Notes: a model not told the origin generated them from the letters alone. Shown: positions 11,421 through 25,679, counted from the first letter of the stretch. The stretch: 64,000 nucleotides of DNA from Pipra filicauda (GCF_003945595.2 NW_024104898.1:1798001-1862000), one strand, 5' to 3'. Translations and numbers: made by a program.

Positions 11421-13523
11421 GCCGATCTATGGTTTGGTTAAAGAAGCATTTTCCATGTCTCTATTCTCTGGTGAGGAGCAGAACAGCAGATGTGCAAAGC
11501 TGCAAAGCGGTTTCCAAGGTATCTCCCAAACACAGCATCCTGCTGTCAGCCCTTAACAGAGACATTGCTTCATTTCCCTCACACTGCTGAACTCTAGAAG
11601 GAGTCTCATTTCCCTTCAGGCCTCTTTCTAGGACTGCAGTAAAAAGCATGAGTAAAGAAGTAGACAGTGCATAGCCTCCTGCATTTTACTTTTTGGTGAT
11701 ACATTGGGAGAAAGCTACTTAGAAAAAAAGGTGGTCCTCTAGAGTGGAAAAGACAGGGTGGGGGGAGAAGTGCCAAGAAAAAAAGGCTGGTCTAAGAGAA
11801 CAGAAAAAGTTTCTGAGCCCTTCTTCCCTCATCTTGCTTAGACACCTTTATTTTTCTTTTAGTGGGACACATCTCTTGCCCAGTTTCAAGTGCTCCAAAG
11901 TCTGTCACATCACTTCCATGCTGCTTTCAGTTTCACTGGGGCACTTTACAGCTTCAATTCTACTTTACTTATTGGGTGACTCAGCCCCTTTCACCAAGAT
12001 CTTTTATTTATGACCACCTTGTCAAAGAGACAGAAAATAGAAGTCTGTTTCAATAACTTCAGAGAATTTTCCTTCCTAAGAACTTGAATCTGGAAACCTG
12101 GTGGAGGCTGCACTGACAAAAGTTGTTTTCTCCAGGGCTGAGCCTCGGGGTCACCTGCTGTTTCTTGTGGCTTTGGGAAGAGGAAACGCCACCTCACTCT
12201 TCTGCTCCTATAGCTTGGTATCCTTAAGGATGGTTTGGCTTTCATTTTTTTAACCATTTACCATTTTTTAAGTGGTAAAAGCTATTGATCTCTTAGGCTG
12301 AATTGGTAGGATTGGTTCATTTTTGCATCCAATGTCTCAGCAGAGACATTAGGTTTGGCCCTTGGGAAAATGAGGAATGGAAATCTTTTGTCTCTGTGTC
12401 AGCAAGAAAGAGACCAGAGAGGATGGGAAGAGCCCATGGCAGTGCACTGGTGATTTCTTGCATGATGGGGTGTCATATGCACAGACCAGGAAGCCCTGAA
12501 CTGACCAGGAAGTCATAATCTCCTTTAAAGCAGAGGGTGAAGGGACACTGGAAACTTGAGAAAATGTTCTTTCTTTAAAGTCATGCCTGGACCTACTGCA
12601 GTGGCTTTGTACACTATCCATGTGCTGATCCCTGTTGCTACCTAAAACAGTTTTCTGTAAGGGAAATAAACCTTATTCTTAAACCCTTGAGGGTGAACTA
12701 GGCAGTCAGACTCTTCCTGGACCATGGACGTGGACCTGCTCTTAACAGCATCAGAACCCACCTCAGTCAGTGCTAGAGGATGTCACTTCCAGATCAGACC
12801 TACAGGATTATTTCTGAAGACAGTGTTACCCTCACAGATCTTTTCTTTTCTTTGTTTTTTTAAGCAATAACAAGAAACTTTTGCAGAAAGGTTTCTTTCT
12901 TTTCCGCTCCTTGGGAGTTTGGTAAATAGTCACAAAGCCAAGTCAGCAACCATATTTGCACAACCTAACCAGAACCAGAGAGGCTAAATACATTCAAAAA
13001 GAGGACCAAGAGGATGTTCTGTTCATTTTGAGGAGTGAACTCTCCTGGCCAGACCTGCAGTCCTGCTGGCTCATCATCCCCAAGAGAGACCAATACAGAT
13101 GTTTTACAGGAAGGAATTATTTTCTTCAGCAAACCCATTAAGAAGACTTTGGCTTGAGCTCAGAAGGTTTTATATCCTTTCTGTGCCTCTTAGATGCCTA
13201 TGTTCTTTGCCTAACAGATACAGTGGTGAATCCTGGGGAGAGGTAAACAAAAAAGATAAAGACTCTGAAGCTCAGAGATTGTTTGCCCAGTGTCTGTTTA
13301 AATGCCATACAACAAAGCTTTATTAGCACAAAGCAGCAAGGTCTGCATGTGGCCAGAAGTCTCTCCTGCTTGTTGTCTCTGTGTAGCCCATCCACTCACT
13401 CCTTATCCCTCGTTTATACAGCTGGTCTGAGGACCACCCCAGGTAACAAAGAAAACATCAGCTCTTGAAAGATCTGCTGGGAATAGGAAGATGTCGTATT
13501 ATTTACCCGTCTGGATTTATGCA

Positions 13524-13538
13524 TGTGTGTGTGTGTGT
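13524..13538. repeat. Short TG dinucleotide tract
   Basis: About seven TG units. Confidence 0.8.
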
Positions 13539-15454
13539 TTAACAAGGAGCCTGATGCCTGCTGGACTTCCAAGGCTGGAATTTATACAGGCCAGCATTTG
13601 GCTGCTGCAGTTTATCTTGAATGCAAGAATAATAAACTCAGCTGACAGGATGATGTATGCAAAGCATCTTCTCCTCCCACTGCATGTGGTAGAGGTGTCT
13701 GGTTTGCAGGGAGTCCTATTATTAAGTGATTAGCCTTGCAACATGATCAATATCAGATTGCTTAAGGGCTTTGTGGGATCAGAAATACAGTAGGACTTGG
13801 TGTCCATCTGTCATGGTGACAGTCAGATACAGATGGTGGTGTGACAGCATTACCTGTCCAGATAAAATAAATGTGTGGGTTTGTCACATGAAGGGTCATA
13901 GAGATATTTGCAAAAGAAAACAAAGTTGCACCTTCCTTATCATTAGTTCCGTTATAACTTCTGCTACATTGTTTTAATGGCCCTCTTTGTCTTGTCCTTC
14001 CTTGTCCAGCTACTGGCTCTCATTCAGCAAGAGCAAAAACAAAAATATCCCAAGCACCATTGAATATGGTATTTTCTTGACTTTTCAGGCAAGGCTGATT
14101 TATTCACCCCTAATTAAGTTTCAGCATCCAGGCAGCTTCAGTCTCTTCTTTGTGCTTCTCCCTGTTCAGATGGTAACTCTGGGATCTTAGGAAGCCTGGA
14201 CCTTAGGATTTTTTTTCATCGCAAAAAAGATCCTGAAAAGACCATAAAAAACCAACAGCTTTCTGTACTGAGGGTGTTTCACCCTGAATAATCATTAAGA
14301 CCCACATTGCCAAAGGCAGATCGAGTACTTCAGAGGATTTGGTTGTAACTGTTTAAATTGCATACAGCTTTCATCATAAATAATGCTTACCCATTGTATA
14401 ATGCAAAAAGTCCTTCACAGCCACACCTCACTGTACATGTTTTCTCTTGTCAATACTTTTACCCTAGCTATGACACCAAAATCCCCTAGGTAACAGCCTG
14501 CTGTTGCAGTTCATTATATAAATTTACAGTGCTGTATAAATGAGTGATTACAGTGGATTGTATATCTGTGGGAATTATTAGTATCTGAAGTGCAACTGCT
14601 CCCACAACACAGGATGACTCTCAAAAGAGGAAACATCAGGGCAAGTACAATCAGGCCAGCTTGTAAGAAAATTTGGATCTAATCCATCATGTCCACATGG
14701 AGTGGGCTGCAGTCTGGATTCTAAAGCCTTCCTAGTTTCCTTACCTCCTGGTAAGTATTTAGTGTCCTATGGGACAGACTAAGATTTGATCATGTGTTCC
14801 TGGGAGGTAGAGCTTTTAATCCTGTGGTTTGGACATGTAAGCAGGGGCTTCCCTGATCCCACCCATCTCAAAAGTGAAGAAAGATACGGTTGCAAAGAAT
14901 CCAGCCTGCTCCTGACTGAAATGTTATACTGTCTGTCTGTGCTAAAGGCTCTCAAGCATTGCTTTCGAGCCTGGAGCACTGTTTCAGACACTGCAGAAAT
15001 TCACAAAGCAGTTGTGGGTGGAGGCAGTAAGATCACAGACCAGAACGTATCTGGAAGAGAAAGGCTTGAAAACTTGAAGAGTGACCCCCATTTCATGAGA
15101 GTAGTTTCACCCAAAGAGTGACTTACTTACTGGGTGTCTGACACCACTCTAAGTGGGCACACTGGCTTGCTCCTTTACGTGGATCCATTGCTGCTTTTCT
15201 AAAGTCAGGGCACTGCTTTGGCTTGTTGAGGACTTTGTTATCCATAGATACCATTTGGGTAATGGAAACTTTGCTGCAGTGACAAAAAGAAACTGCTACC
15301 TAACATAGAATATTACATTGCCTAGCTAACTAGAAGGTCAGTTCAGGTATCTGAAATCCCTTGCTCTCTGCATGGCTTCCCACTTCTCAAACACGTTGGA
15401 GCTCCTACAGCATCCTGTTTCCTCTACCTAGGAGGACAACGTATTTTTTGAGAA

Positions 15455-15510
15455 ACAGGACCTGGTCCACTGAGGTCAGTGGGAAGTCACCCATAGGTTC
15501 TAATCAGCTC
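15455..15510. repeat. Possible old amniote repeat trace
   Basis: CCTGGTCCACTGAGGTCAGT followed by GGGAAGTCACCCAT resembles the GATCC...GAAGTCAATGGGA core of an old amniote palindromic repeat. The better copy in this window is at 55.9 kb. The match is weak. Confidence 0.22.
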
Positions 15511-18500
15511 TGAAGTGAGTCCTGGAAGGGCATCATGCAATTCAGTGATGTTACCCAGATCCTTCATTTGCATTTTGTCTTGTCCTCTCTCTCCTGTTAT
15601 CTGTTTTCCCTCCCGAGTGTGGAGACAGATATATCCTAGCAATTTACAAAACATCTTCTGCTTCTTCTTCTTTTTCTTGTGAAATCCCTTGCTTTATTTC
15701 TTCATCCCCTGACTTCCTCTGCACAAAAAACACCTTTGCTTTTTCTTCAGCATGTTTCCCCCTAAGCCATAAAACTTTCAAAATATCATTTTCAAATAAC
15801 CAGCTTCATAAGCAAGTCATAGTGTTGCTTTTTCCACAGTAAACTCCAAAGAGCAGAAGTTAGCTGGTGGCGCAGGAACAGCACCACTTCTCTGTTGGTT
15901 TGGGTTTGTGCCATGGTGTATCATATTTGGCCCTGAGTACGGCATCACACTCCCCACATCACACACCCCACACCTCGCAGACATAGAGAGTGGAGCTGAA
16001 CTCCCAGCAGAAAAGTTTTATCTGAGCTTTCAAATCTTTTGCATTGTGGGAGGCTTGGAGCAGATCGGGTCCTAATGGACTGTTAGGCCAATTTGGGCTT
16101 GCTAACTGCTTTTGTAAGGATAAGAAATGAGCTGGGACAGAGAGGAGCAAAATGCTTTGGAATATACATTTAATTCTCTGCTAGCACTTCTGTGGAAGAG
16201 CCAAAATGGATATCGCTGTCACTCAAATTTCTCTCCTCTTGTTTACTTTATCATCCCTGCCCCACAAGGCCACACCCGCAGTGAGCGTGCAAGCGTGCCA
16301 CTCAACTGACCTCATGGAGATACACGAGCAACTAGCAGGCACCAAGCAGGGCTGGGGGCCTCTGCTTTCCATGAGGCATGCACCCTATGGAGCAGCTGGG
16401 GATTTGGGCTGACACTGTTGCCTTCATTCAGTGAAGTGGAGAACACGCCTGGTCTCTGAAAGCAGCAGAAATGAGGCTCTGCTCCTTGTACCTACGTGAA
16501 ATAATCTATGTCAATGGAGCACAAGGAAGGGTGCCTGAGATAATGCAGATATTTTGCTGTGTAACCGTGGGGCTATGCCCACCAAGTGAAAATTTCATTG
16601 TAGTCAGCTGAAGGGACCTCATACTCTTAGGAGCCCACATCCCACAGCACATGGAAACCCAAGAGAGCAGGCAGTGGCTGCAGCCAAAACGTGGACAAAA
16701 ATGTAGTGTGTGTGGAGGGAAAAGATAGGATGAGAAACCCACAGGAGATCTGTGAAGCAGGGATGATAGCCTTATTACCCGGGGTCTAGGTGGAGCAGCC
16801 ACAAGCAGAAGGAGGAGAAAGGGAATACAGCCTTATTCTCTGGCATTGCAGTCAGAGAATGTGATTTTCCTTTGTAGAGAGCCGTGATGTGCCTGTTGAT
16901 GACCTTGCACGCTTCTGAATTTTCTCTCCTTTTTCCACCAGACACTGGAAGATAGGGGATTGAACATGCCATAGTAGGCAGACAACAAAATGCAGGTCTC
17001 TCCCTGGCACTCATCACTGTTATAAGCATCAATGATAGTACGGGCAGACTCCCAGTTGTTTTTTTGAATGAACTGTCTGTGAAATTTGTGCTTTGAGCAA
17101 GAGTGAATGGCAAGTTCTGGGTCCTAGTCTGGGCCATTTGGTTCTTCCTTAGAAGGTGAGCAAATACATAATCAAGGCAAAATCTTGCTGACCCTTCCTG
17201 ACTGTCCTTCTGTCTTTCTCTCTGAAACTAGGCACAGAGGACAGTGCCACTTTTGCACTTTGCTGCTACTCGCTCTGAGTGAATCAGTGGCTGGATGCCT
17301 CCTCAGTGACCTTTTGAAGATTGTCACTCTCCCACTGTCTCTGTAAATACCAAGTCCTTCTCTCCTCAAAGCAGGGAAAATGAGTCAGCTGAGGATCCCA
17401 AGGACAAGTTACCCATCTCCTGTCTAAAACCAACAGCTTTCCTTACTCTCTGCATCTTTTGTGCATGACTGCACTCTTCTTGGGCATAAGAATCTTCCTG
17501 TATGGGGTGGCTGGGGTGACCTCATTACCCACTTCCTTTCCCTGGATGAGGGTGGCCTTTTGCTTCTAGCTGCTTGCAGCTGACAGAATGCCTCCAGCAT
17601 ACTCTCTTCTTGCAAGCCTGCAGCTCCCTTGCTGGGAGGCAAGCAAGGGAAATCACACAGTCATAGTGTGAACATTTGAGAAACATTTATAGAAAAGGGA
17701 CAGAAAAGAAAGTCAATATTAATAAATTACAGAAAGATAGAACATCTGCGCTAAATTATTACAAACTCAAGTGAGAGTGGAAAGCTAAATAAATAAAGAG
17801 AAAATCATGTTAAAGAAGGAGATGAGTAATAGAAAAATTCTCCTTCAAAGTGCCACCAGTTAGCCTTTTCGTACAGCACTATATACAAACAAAACTAACA
17901 GAGACATAACAGGGGTCAGAAAGCTTGATGCAGCTGACTAACAGCTGTCAGCCCTGTTTATTCTGCTCCCTTCTGACTCTACATTATTTTATGGCTTGGC
18001 TAAGTGCAGTGCAAAGAGAGGAACCCTGAAGGTTGAGTTTTCTTGCCCCATCAAAGTGGCCAAGAGATACACTAGATGAAGGCAGAGGTCCTGTGCAGGC
18101 AAGGATGATGAAGTAGGTACCTGCATTCAGCATGGGTTTAGGAATGGTCTTGGAGAAACCACACAGCAGTAAAGAAATTTGAATGGCCAAGGAGCTCAGC
18201 AGTTCCTGGCCTGTGAAAGGAACACCTACCTTTTTCGTTTTGTTCTTCTAGTTCTGTTGCCATATCTGCTCCCAGTTGGATGTAATGGGGCACAGAGGTG
18301 GAAGCAGGTGACTTTTAAGCATTCCTTCCAGGCATGAGGCTTGATGCCTCATATATTGCCTTTATTGGGTGATGAGACTGAACAAGAAGTTCAAGTTGAC
18401 ATATGGACAAGTAGGAAAGCATCTCAAAATACAATAGACTGTTTCTCTCTGTCCTAAAGCAAGATCAACTGGACCATTCTTAATAAAGTTACTTGCTTAT

Positions 18501-18540
18501 TGGTCCTAAAAACGTTCTGAAATGGCTACTCCATACCTTC
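15511..18540. other. Unique sequence, nothing recognised
   Basis: Mixed composition. AT-rich around 17.65-17.85 kb. Open frames (up to 120 codons on minus at 16775-17137) lack recognisable motifs. Confidence 0.5.
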
Positions 18541-18549
18541 CTCAAGCAA

Positions 18550-20350
18550 CCTACACTTGTTACTAGAAAAAATTTTTGAATGCCTAAATTACTTTTCTTG
18601 TAGCAAGGTAAACCCAAAGATTGGCTATGTCCGTACAATTAGAACACCAGATCCCCTTTTACTTTGCAATAGCCATCTACATGTTGAAAGTAAGTCATCA
18701 TTTCTCCTTCAGTCTTCCTTAAACAACCATGATTCTTTCTGTCTTTTATCATAAACTGCATTTTCTACATTTTGGGCAGTTCCTGCTCTTCATTTTTGCA
18801 GAAGTGCATCCTTAAGCTTAAGAAATAAAATTTTCGTGAAGGCCTTCCGACTGACAAATAGAATGCAGTGCCACTTTTTATGGTGTGGAGGCTTGAATTC
18901 GTGTTTGCACAATTCCATGTGATAATTTGCCTTTTCCACACCAGCCTGTCCTTGCTGTTTCAGGTTCAGCTAACCCACAAATCCTTTTTTCCCAGAAACT
19001 CCTTTCTAACCAAAATATCCTTCTGCATTTTTAGCATCATAAAATTTACTACGTGTGCAATCTCCAGAGTCTACCTGAACTTAATCCCTTGATCTTGCTG
19101 TCATCCCTTACGCCTTTTTCAGACTATTTCTTCAACATGTTAAAATCATCTGGAGCCAGATGCTTTGTTGAGATGCATGGTAACACAACAGCTTTTCTTC
19201 TGTGTATAAAGTCTTGTTTTCCTAAATACTCCCAAGGCTGAGCTTTTCCTACTTAGCCTTAAACCTTACCACTTTTCTCAGCTGTGCTAATTGCATCCTC
19301 ACATTTGGCCATTTTAGATGCAGTTAAAAAAGACATTAAACACTTTCATCTGCGCATTGTAATCTCCCTATTATCTTCTCCATTCCTGGAGTAATGAGCT
19401 AACATTTTCCTCCATCTCCTTTTTAGTGAATGATTAAATTCTGTTACCTTCTGTGTCTCTTGCTAATTTAATTTTAATTTTCCAGACCTTGCTTTACATG
19501 ACTATGTTCATACTCATCCTTGGACATCTGGTTTTGTTTCTTCTTGCTGTGGTTCCTTATTGTCTTTGAGACCAATGAAAAGAAGTCAGAGTTGTTTATT
19601 TCTAGTCTTTTCTCTGCATCTCCACTTCTGTGTTTAGTGTTGTTTCTTTGGGGAACTACTAACTCTAAGTCCTCTGTTTCTTGGCAGTTTCCCAAGCTTA
19701 TTGAAGTCTGTCTGTCTGAAACTCGTTGGGTTAGTTTTTTTCTCTTCTCCTGACTTGCCTCTCCAAGGACCATGAAATTTACCTTTTCATGGTAACTCCC
19801 ATCCACGTTGCCTTCCACCTTCCCTTTCTTACACTGTTCCTCCCTTGTGCTGAGACTCAAACCTAGAGGACCTTTTTCCTCTAATTCCTTTCTGGGTCTT
19901 CTGAATACAAACAAAAGTTGTGATAAAACTGTGCCATAAAGGGGCTGAAGAGTTTTTATGCTGCTGAATTCTGTTTGTTCAACAAATGTCTCTAACTAGC
20001 TAAAATATTCCACTTCCCACAAGACCTGTGCTTCAGATGTCTCTGATAGTTATTCTCAAAGAGCCTCATACATCTTATCTTCATAAATGGATGGCCTTTA
20101 ACAGACTCCAGTAAACTCTGACAATGGTGTCCTATTTCCACCTTTGCATACTTTCAGCAAGGCCAACTCCATCTGTCAGAACAAGCTTATACATACAATG
20201 CTCACAAAGTGATGCTTCTTATCTCTTTGCTGTCCATTCTTCTTGAACAAGCAGCATCCTTTTCTGTCAGCATTCCAGTCATACGAGTGATTCAGCCATG
20301 TCTCTGTGATTTCAGTGAGGCTGTAATCTGTATTAAAACTCCAAGTTAGA
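18550..20350 (-). mobile_element. Old degenerate CR1-like LINE, minus strand
   Basis: On the minus strand, 20350 down to about 20180 reads SLTEITETWLNHSYDWNA followed shortly by CLFKKNGQQ. This is the conserved ITETW...DWNA...LF(R/K)(R/K) block of CR1-clade apurinic endonucleases. Further along, 19170-19130 gives NKASGS and, after a frame shift, PDDF-like residues. These correspond to the NKAxGPDxL(H) motif near the start of CR1 reverse transcriptases. The order (endonuclease right, RT left) fits one minus-strand element. Between them is T-rich, frame-broken DNA including a 146-codon lysine/glutamate-rich minus frame (19474-19914) of unclear status. Boundaries are approximate, and the left part (18.55-19.1 kb) is included only by continuity. 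Confidence 0.45.
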
Positions 20351-21104
20351 ATACAGAGAATGCTTATTAAATGCTGATTTCACTATGCTGCTTTCACTAC
20401 TATGCCAACATCTAAGACTGATGCATTATTCTCTCGTTCCTTCTGTGGCATTGTGACAAAAAACATTTTCCTTCTTAGTTTTAAGGTCTTCCTCTTCTCT
20501 AGTTTGCTGTGGTATATGCGTGAGCACATACTGATCATGTGGTTTTTATTCCCTGCACAATCTTTTTCCTGAAACATCATGTCATAGGTGAGAAAATGAG
20601 GGTTTTTTGAGTCTCAACATTATTTTATTCTTTTTGCGGTTACTGGTGCTTAGGACACTAGTCTGAAGTCTTTCAAGCCAGCATTTGCTCTCAGGAATCA
20701 TGAGTAGTGACTCTTTCTCTAAACCAGAACAAGTTGCCTTAAAAATACATTTGTCTCAGCTCAAGAATGAAATTTCAATAATCGGGATGAGTTGACGACA
20801 TAAATGTACCACTAGGAATAAGTGAAGAGGTGGGGGAAAGTGCCTGTGTTACTAAGCAGAATTTAATCTATTTCCTACAGACTAGATAGACGGAGCTCTT
20901 TCCGTTCCTTAAGTTGGAAGGGGTTGTAGCATGCCATACCAGCAGGAATGCTCACTTCATCTACATGCAAGAGTTTTTTCTAACCTCAGTGACCACACAG
21001 CCCAGACCCAAAGTTCTCAGCAATAACACAAATGGAGGGAATTGTCAGTCATGGGAATGCTTCAACACATTCTGTGTTGCCCAGAAATGTAAGAGACCAT
21101 CTGG
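20351..21104. other. Unassigned sequence between two old LINE fragments
   Basis: Nothing firmly recognised. The 65-codon lysine-rich minus frame at 20383-20580 sits just upstream of the endonuclease remnant in element orientation and could be leftover 5' LINE sequence, but no motif supports this. Confidence 0.3.
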
Positions 21105-21865
21105 AATTAGTGTTGAATATTTTTGTTAATGACCTCATGATGGAATATTGAGAATGTTTATAAAATTTACAGATGACACCAGGCAGAGATTACTTGTGAG
21201 TCTGGTAGAGGACAGGATTAGAATTCAAAATTATCTTGCTCACACTGGATGGATGCTCTGAAAAAAAAAATATAATGCAATTTGATGAAGACACACAATA
21301 CATACACTTAGACAGGAATGATCATCAGCATAAGCACATAATGACAATTTTTAGAAAGTTTGCACAAAAACAACTGGAAAGAACTTCAGCAGATCACAGA
21401 AGGAGTTGTCAAATGTGCAACTGTATCATACTCCTGTGAAAATGTCAAATATTATCCTGGGATATATAAGTAGGAATAGATCTTGGATGATACATTCTAC
21501 TTAGCACTGGGAGGGCCTCAGGGGCAGTACATGGTCCAGTTTTGGGCAATGCACTTCTGAAAAGATACAGAGTGTTTGGAGGAAGGCAGGGCAGGAGCAA
21601 CACGGTAGTGCAGAAGACTGGCAAAATTGGAATTGGAGAAGTGTGCAAGGAGGCTCTTTAACAGTGGAAGAAGCATGAAATAAACTTCAGATAAACAAAG
21701 CTTCTACAGAGAAGAAGGAAAGTACCTGTTGTCCGAGCCTGAGAACTCAAAGACATAAGTACATCAGGAAAGATGCAGATCAGGCATTGCTAGGAAAACT
21801 TTCCTGCTGGTCAGAAGAGTGTCACACTGAAAGGAGTTTTCTGGGAAAGAGGTCTCTACTCTGGA
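21105..21865 (+). mobile_element. Old CR1 LINE fragment, plus strand (RT C-terminal half)
   Basis: The plus strand reads LNIFVNDL at about 21108-21131, matching the CR1 RT motif LFNIFINDL. F-T-D-D follows at 21166-21177 (the catalytic F-x-D-D box of motif C, both aspartates kept), then EDRIRIQN at about 21207-21231. Later segments (TATTATCCTGGGATATATAAG; GGGCAGTACATGGTCCAG; TTTTGGGCAATGCAC) match the CR1 stretch encoding the ...[10 protein letters not shown]... region. Many frame breaks. This is an older CR1 type than those at 28, 36 and 49 kb. The 3' end is not clear. Confidence 0.78.
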
Positions 21866-24800
21866 AAGCCTAAAGACATGCATCTTCAGTTAAGGTGAAT
21901 TGTTGGTACAGAAAGCTTTGGGCAGCCTCTCAAAGAGGTCTGGCTAGCTGAATACACACCTGTGGCCTATGAACCAGAAATAAAGGCAATATTGTAAATC
22001 AAGAAGCTTAAGGGAGTTATCCACTTGTATCCTGTCTTGAATCTAAGCAACCTTGAGCCATGTCCACTCTTAAAAAAAATCAGACATTGTTCCTACATGC
22101 TCAAAATGGGTACTCCAACTGCACTGGGATCCCGTGTTCTCTGTCACTTGGAGATGTTTAACCATGTCCTGCTTGATGGCTCCTGAATGCCTCAGGTATG
22201 CCTGGGTGGAAGGCACCCACTGGGCTGCAGTTCACCAAGGGGTAATGCTACTCTGCCAGCAAGGCATACCACCAAGAAGGTCATGGTCTTGGGAACCAAG
22301 GGAGCAAGGAGTAGCCTGATCATCTTTAATTGAGTATGACCTGTATTTAGAGCACTGGTGATGCAGAGATGGTGTCCTTCCAAATGGAGTTTAGATTTGC
22401 CTGTCTTCCATTTATTTAAAGTTATTACCTCTGCATTGGTTCTGTTTGGCTTTCAATGATGTTCCAAGTAAGTAATTTTAAACTCCTATGATTCACATTA
22501 TGCCTGACAAATGGTGCCCACAATGGAAAATTCTAGGAGTTTCGTGATGAAAACCATATTTAGTGTTAGTAGTATCCATATATAGTAGAGACTGATGGTA
22601 ATAAAGTGAATGAAAAGCAATATGCTGGTAAAGATTGGAAATGAAATCTCTAGAGTGAGACTTTTTCATATGACATATGATTTAAAGGACATGCTAGAAA
22701 TATTTTGGCGGGAGATCAAATACCACTGTTCTCCACATTTAGGTTTGATGTTTGATCTTTCTTCTTGGTCAGGTTCTAGAGAGAAAAACCACACACACAC
22801 ACATACATACACAAAAACTTCTTCTGTTCATCTTCTGTTTTTTTTACTTGCAGCTCCTCCTCCCACTTCAGTGCAAGCCCCTCCCAGCTTCCACATCACC
22901 ACAGGGTTATTAATCAGTTGTGATATCCACATGACCTCCAGTTTCTGCTCTCTTTGGTCCCTCTACTCCACTAGCTGAACTATTTCTAATTGGCTAATCA
23001 GCTTATCCGGTTTGGCTCTTGATGCAAACCAGGTCTAGACATGATCTATTCCTGGGAGGCCCCTGGGTTCAAGGGGCCAATCTCACACCCTGTCCATCAC
23101 TATTGTCAGCACAGTACCCTATCTCAAAGACATGCCAATGAACATTAGTGAGAGATTAAAATGACAGCCTTGGTTTTCTTACATGCCTTTTAATCATCGT
23201 AACATGCAGTCTAATGTTTCACTCTGTCTTCCTTTCCCTGCAAGACCATGTTCTCAAGGAAGAAACCAGGAGGGATGAGAGCAGGTCAAAGACCACAGCA
23301 GGGTGAAAGCGGTGGAAAGGAATTAAAATGGAGGGTGGGGGAGGAGGAGGATGAGACAAGGGACAAAATCCAAGTCAGAATCTGGCAGCCAGACAGAGAG
23401 ACAAGGCTAGAATTTAAATTCCTTCATGTGGTTCCCACAGGCTGACATCTTAGAGGTACCACTCATGTCACACAGGCATGCCACCAACATGTGCCAGTGC
23501 TGGTGCCTACCACAGGCTGCCTGATATCCATAGCCACAGACGTGAAAGGTGATTTTCACAAGTGCTGCACATTTCAACTAGTCTTGGGAAGAGCTGGGAG
23601 GCTTGGCTGCTCTGGAAACCAAGCTGCCTTTATTGAAGTGCCTGCATATGGATTCAGTAGCTGACTTTTAGACCTTTGGGTTTCTGAAAAAGTCTCAACC
23701 TGGTCACTTAGCTGTAACTTTATGCAATTACCGGCCATTTAGACAAATGACAATCAGAGGGCTCCATGCAATAGGATCATGTCTGAATTCCTTCTTGGTC
23801 TCTCTGGTAGTGAATAGTTGGCGGCTCTTCTTAAACAAAGCCCCATTCTCTCTGCAAAGAAGTGTCAGTGTAAAAGGCGGATGGTCCCGTATGAATATCT
23901 GCTACACAGGCAGGCATAAAGAAGGTCTCCCATGCCCCAGTTGGAGAGCTGTGTGGCTGTGTTAACAGCATGCACAACCAAAGTTAATGACCTCACTTGT
24001 CCAAGACTTTCTTGTGCTCGGCCAGCTCTGAATGCAGACAGAGCAAGTTCACACCTGCCTGCAAAATACCATATGGACATCATCCGTAACAAACTTGCTC
24101 AGATGGTTCGTTTCTAAGGGGCATTCAAACTTTTCCTAGATGTATGTGTGTTTTTTCCTCTCTCAGTCATGCTTTTACTTAAAATTTTAGCTAGAGTAAT
24201 ATCGCCTCCTTAGCTTTTCAGCTCCTTGGTCCAAAACTATTTGGCTGGTGGGATGTGTGAATTCCTTTAGCCAACCAGTGGAGCATGTAATTAGCTCTAT
24301 ATGCACGAATGAATTACGCATATGTTTTGCTATGTGGCTTCAGCTGGTAACTAAGCATGAGAAGTTTCCAGCTAGAAAAGGAAACCAGTGAGAAAGTTAG
24401 GAAAAGCTGTGAAGTGGGCAGTGCACAGGGCATGTCTGGTTTTCCTTTCTCCCTTTCTGCTACATACCTGATTCTTCCTGCATCCTCATTTTTAGGGCTG
24501 TGCTTTCATGGAATACATGTTCTTCAGAGGACGCTGGGAGCATACTGCAGGACATGCTCTGTTTTCAGTGCGTCACATTCTGTTTTCACTCAGCACCGAC
24601 TCTGGATGACTTTTCCTGATCCAGTAAAGATTAAGTTTGCCCAGCTGCAGAGGTTAGCATGAATCCTGCTCACCCATCCCAGCCTGTCTGAGCAGGAGAC
24701 AGAACCAGAGCCTTGCAATCACACACCTGTCCAGCTTATGAAGTTACTGTCTCTTGGCTGAAATGAGGTGTGCGGCTCTGCGTGTGTGTTGCTGAGGCTC

Positions 24801-25679
24801 TCGCAATACAAAGTCAAATGAGTTTGCTGGAACCACTTCACAGTCCAGCTACATCATGTACTTGCAGATAGAGCTTACTGAGAAAGCAGCTGTCTTACTG
24901 AAGAGTTGCACTACTTTGCTCCTTTTTGTCATCTGTTTAGCAATTCTTTAAGGATGCGAACTTTAAAGCAGGTCAGAGTTGAGGGAAATTTCATATTTGT
25001 CAGCCTTTTCTCAGTCTTTTAGTGCAGTACTCAGCTCATGTTGAGTTGGCCTTCTCTGAACGAGGGGAATGTAACCCTGCTGGTAGCGTCATTATATTAT
25101 TTATATAGCAAGTTACAGTGCAGAGTTCAGACTCTTTTTTTACATTTCTGGGTGGGAAAAAAAAATGATTAGAATGTTTTACATAAGCACAATTTACCCT
25201 GTCCATTTCAATACTAAATTTTTGTAATGCATCCTGGCATGTTAGAGTGATTATTTCTTAATATAAAGAATAACCTAATACACAGACTTTCCTCCTGTTG
25301 AAATCCATCCTGCTTTTTAAAACAATACCATGCCCAGATGGAGTAGGATGGATAGAAACTAATATTTTCAAAGAGAGGATCTTTAAATAGACTATCAGAT
25401 TTCACTCAATTTCGTGGTGAGAGAAAACCAGAAGTGGATTCAATGTAAATGCTGTTGTCTTTCACTGTTGTTGTACCAAACCGAGGCATCCAAGGCCCAA
25501 ACCAATGTTAGCCCGAGTCAGCAGAAGTCTTTGCACCACCTCTCTGGTTCTCAGGCATCCAAATGAAAGCTATCCAGCTAGGCAGCACAGTCAGAGCCTC
25601 TGCCTCTGACCTCCCTCTGATATTGCACACCAGGCCACAGATTTTACAGATGGGGAAAGGCTGAACAGCAAGCCTTTCG
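21866..25679. other. Unique sequence
   Basis: No gene recognised. It contains an AC-rich microsatellite (22790-22814) followed by a pyrimidine-rich tract ending in TTGCAG (about 22853). That site is acceptor-like, but no convincing exon follows. Confidence 0.5.
22790..22814. repeat. AC/ACAT microsatellite
   Basis: CA repeats passing into CATA units. Confidence 0.85.

Larger units (their letters stand above)
10534..15450. other. Unique sequence with inverted repeats
   Basis: No gene recognised. It contains the palindrome cluster at 10834 and the perfect inverted repeat at 11387, listed separately, plus a TG dinucleotide tract at 13524-13538. The 111-codon plus frame at 14786-15121 has no known motif. 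Confidence 0.5.

Noticed and set aside
19474..19914. 146-codon lysine/glutamate-rich minus-strand ORF as a gene
   Set aside because: It lies between the endonuclease and RT remnants of an old minus-strand LINE and has no independent domain; probably decayed LINE or chance.
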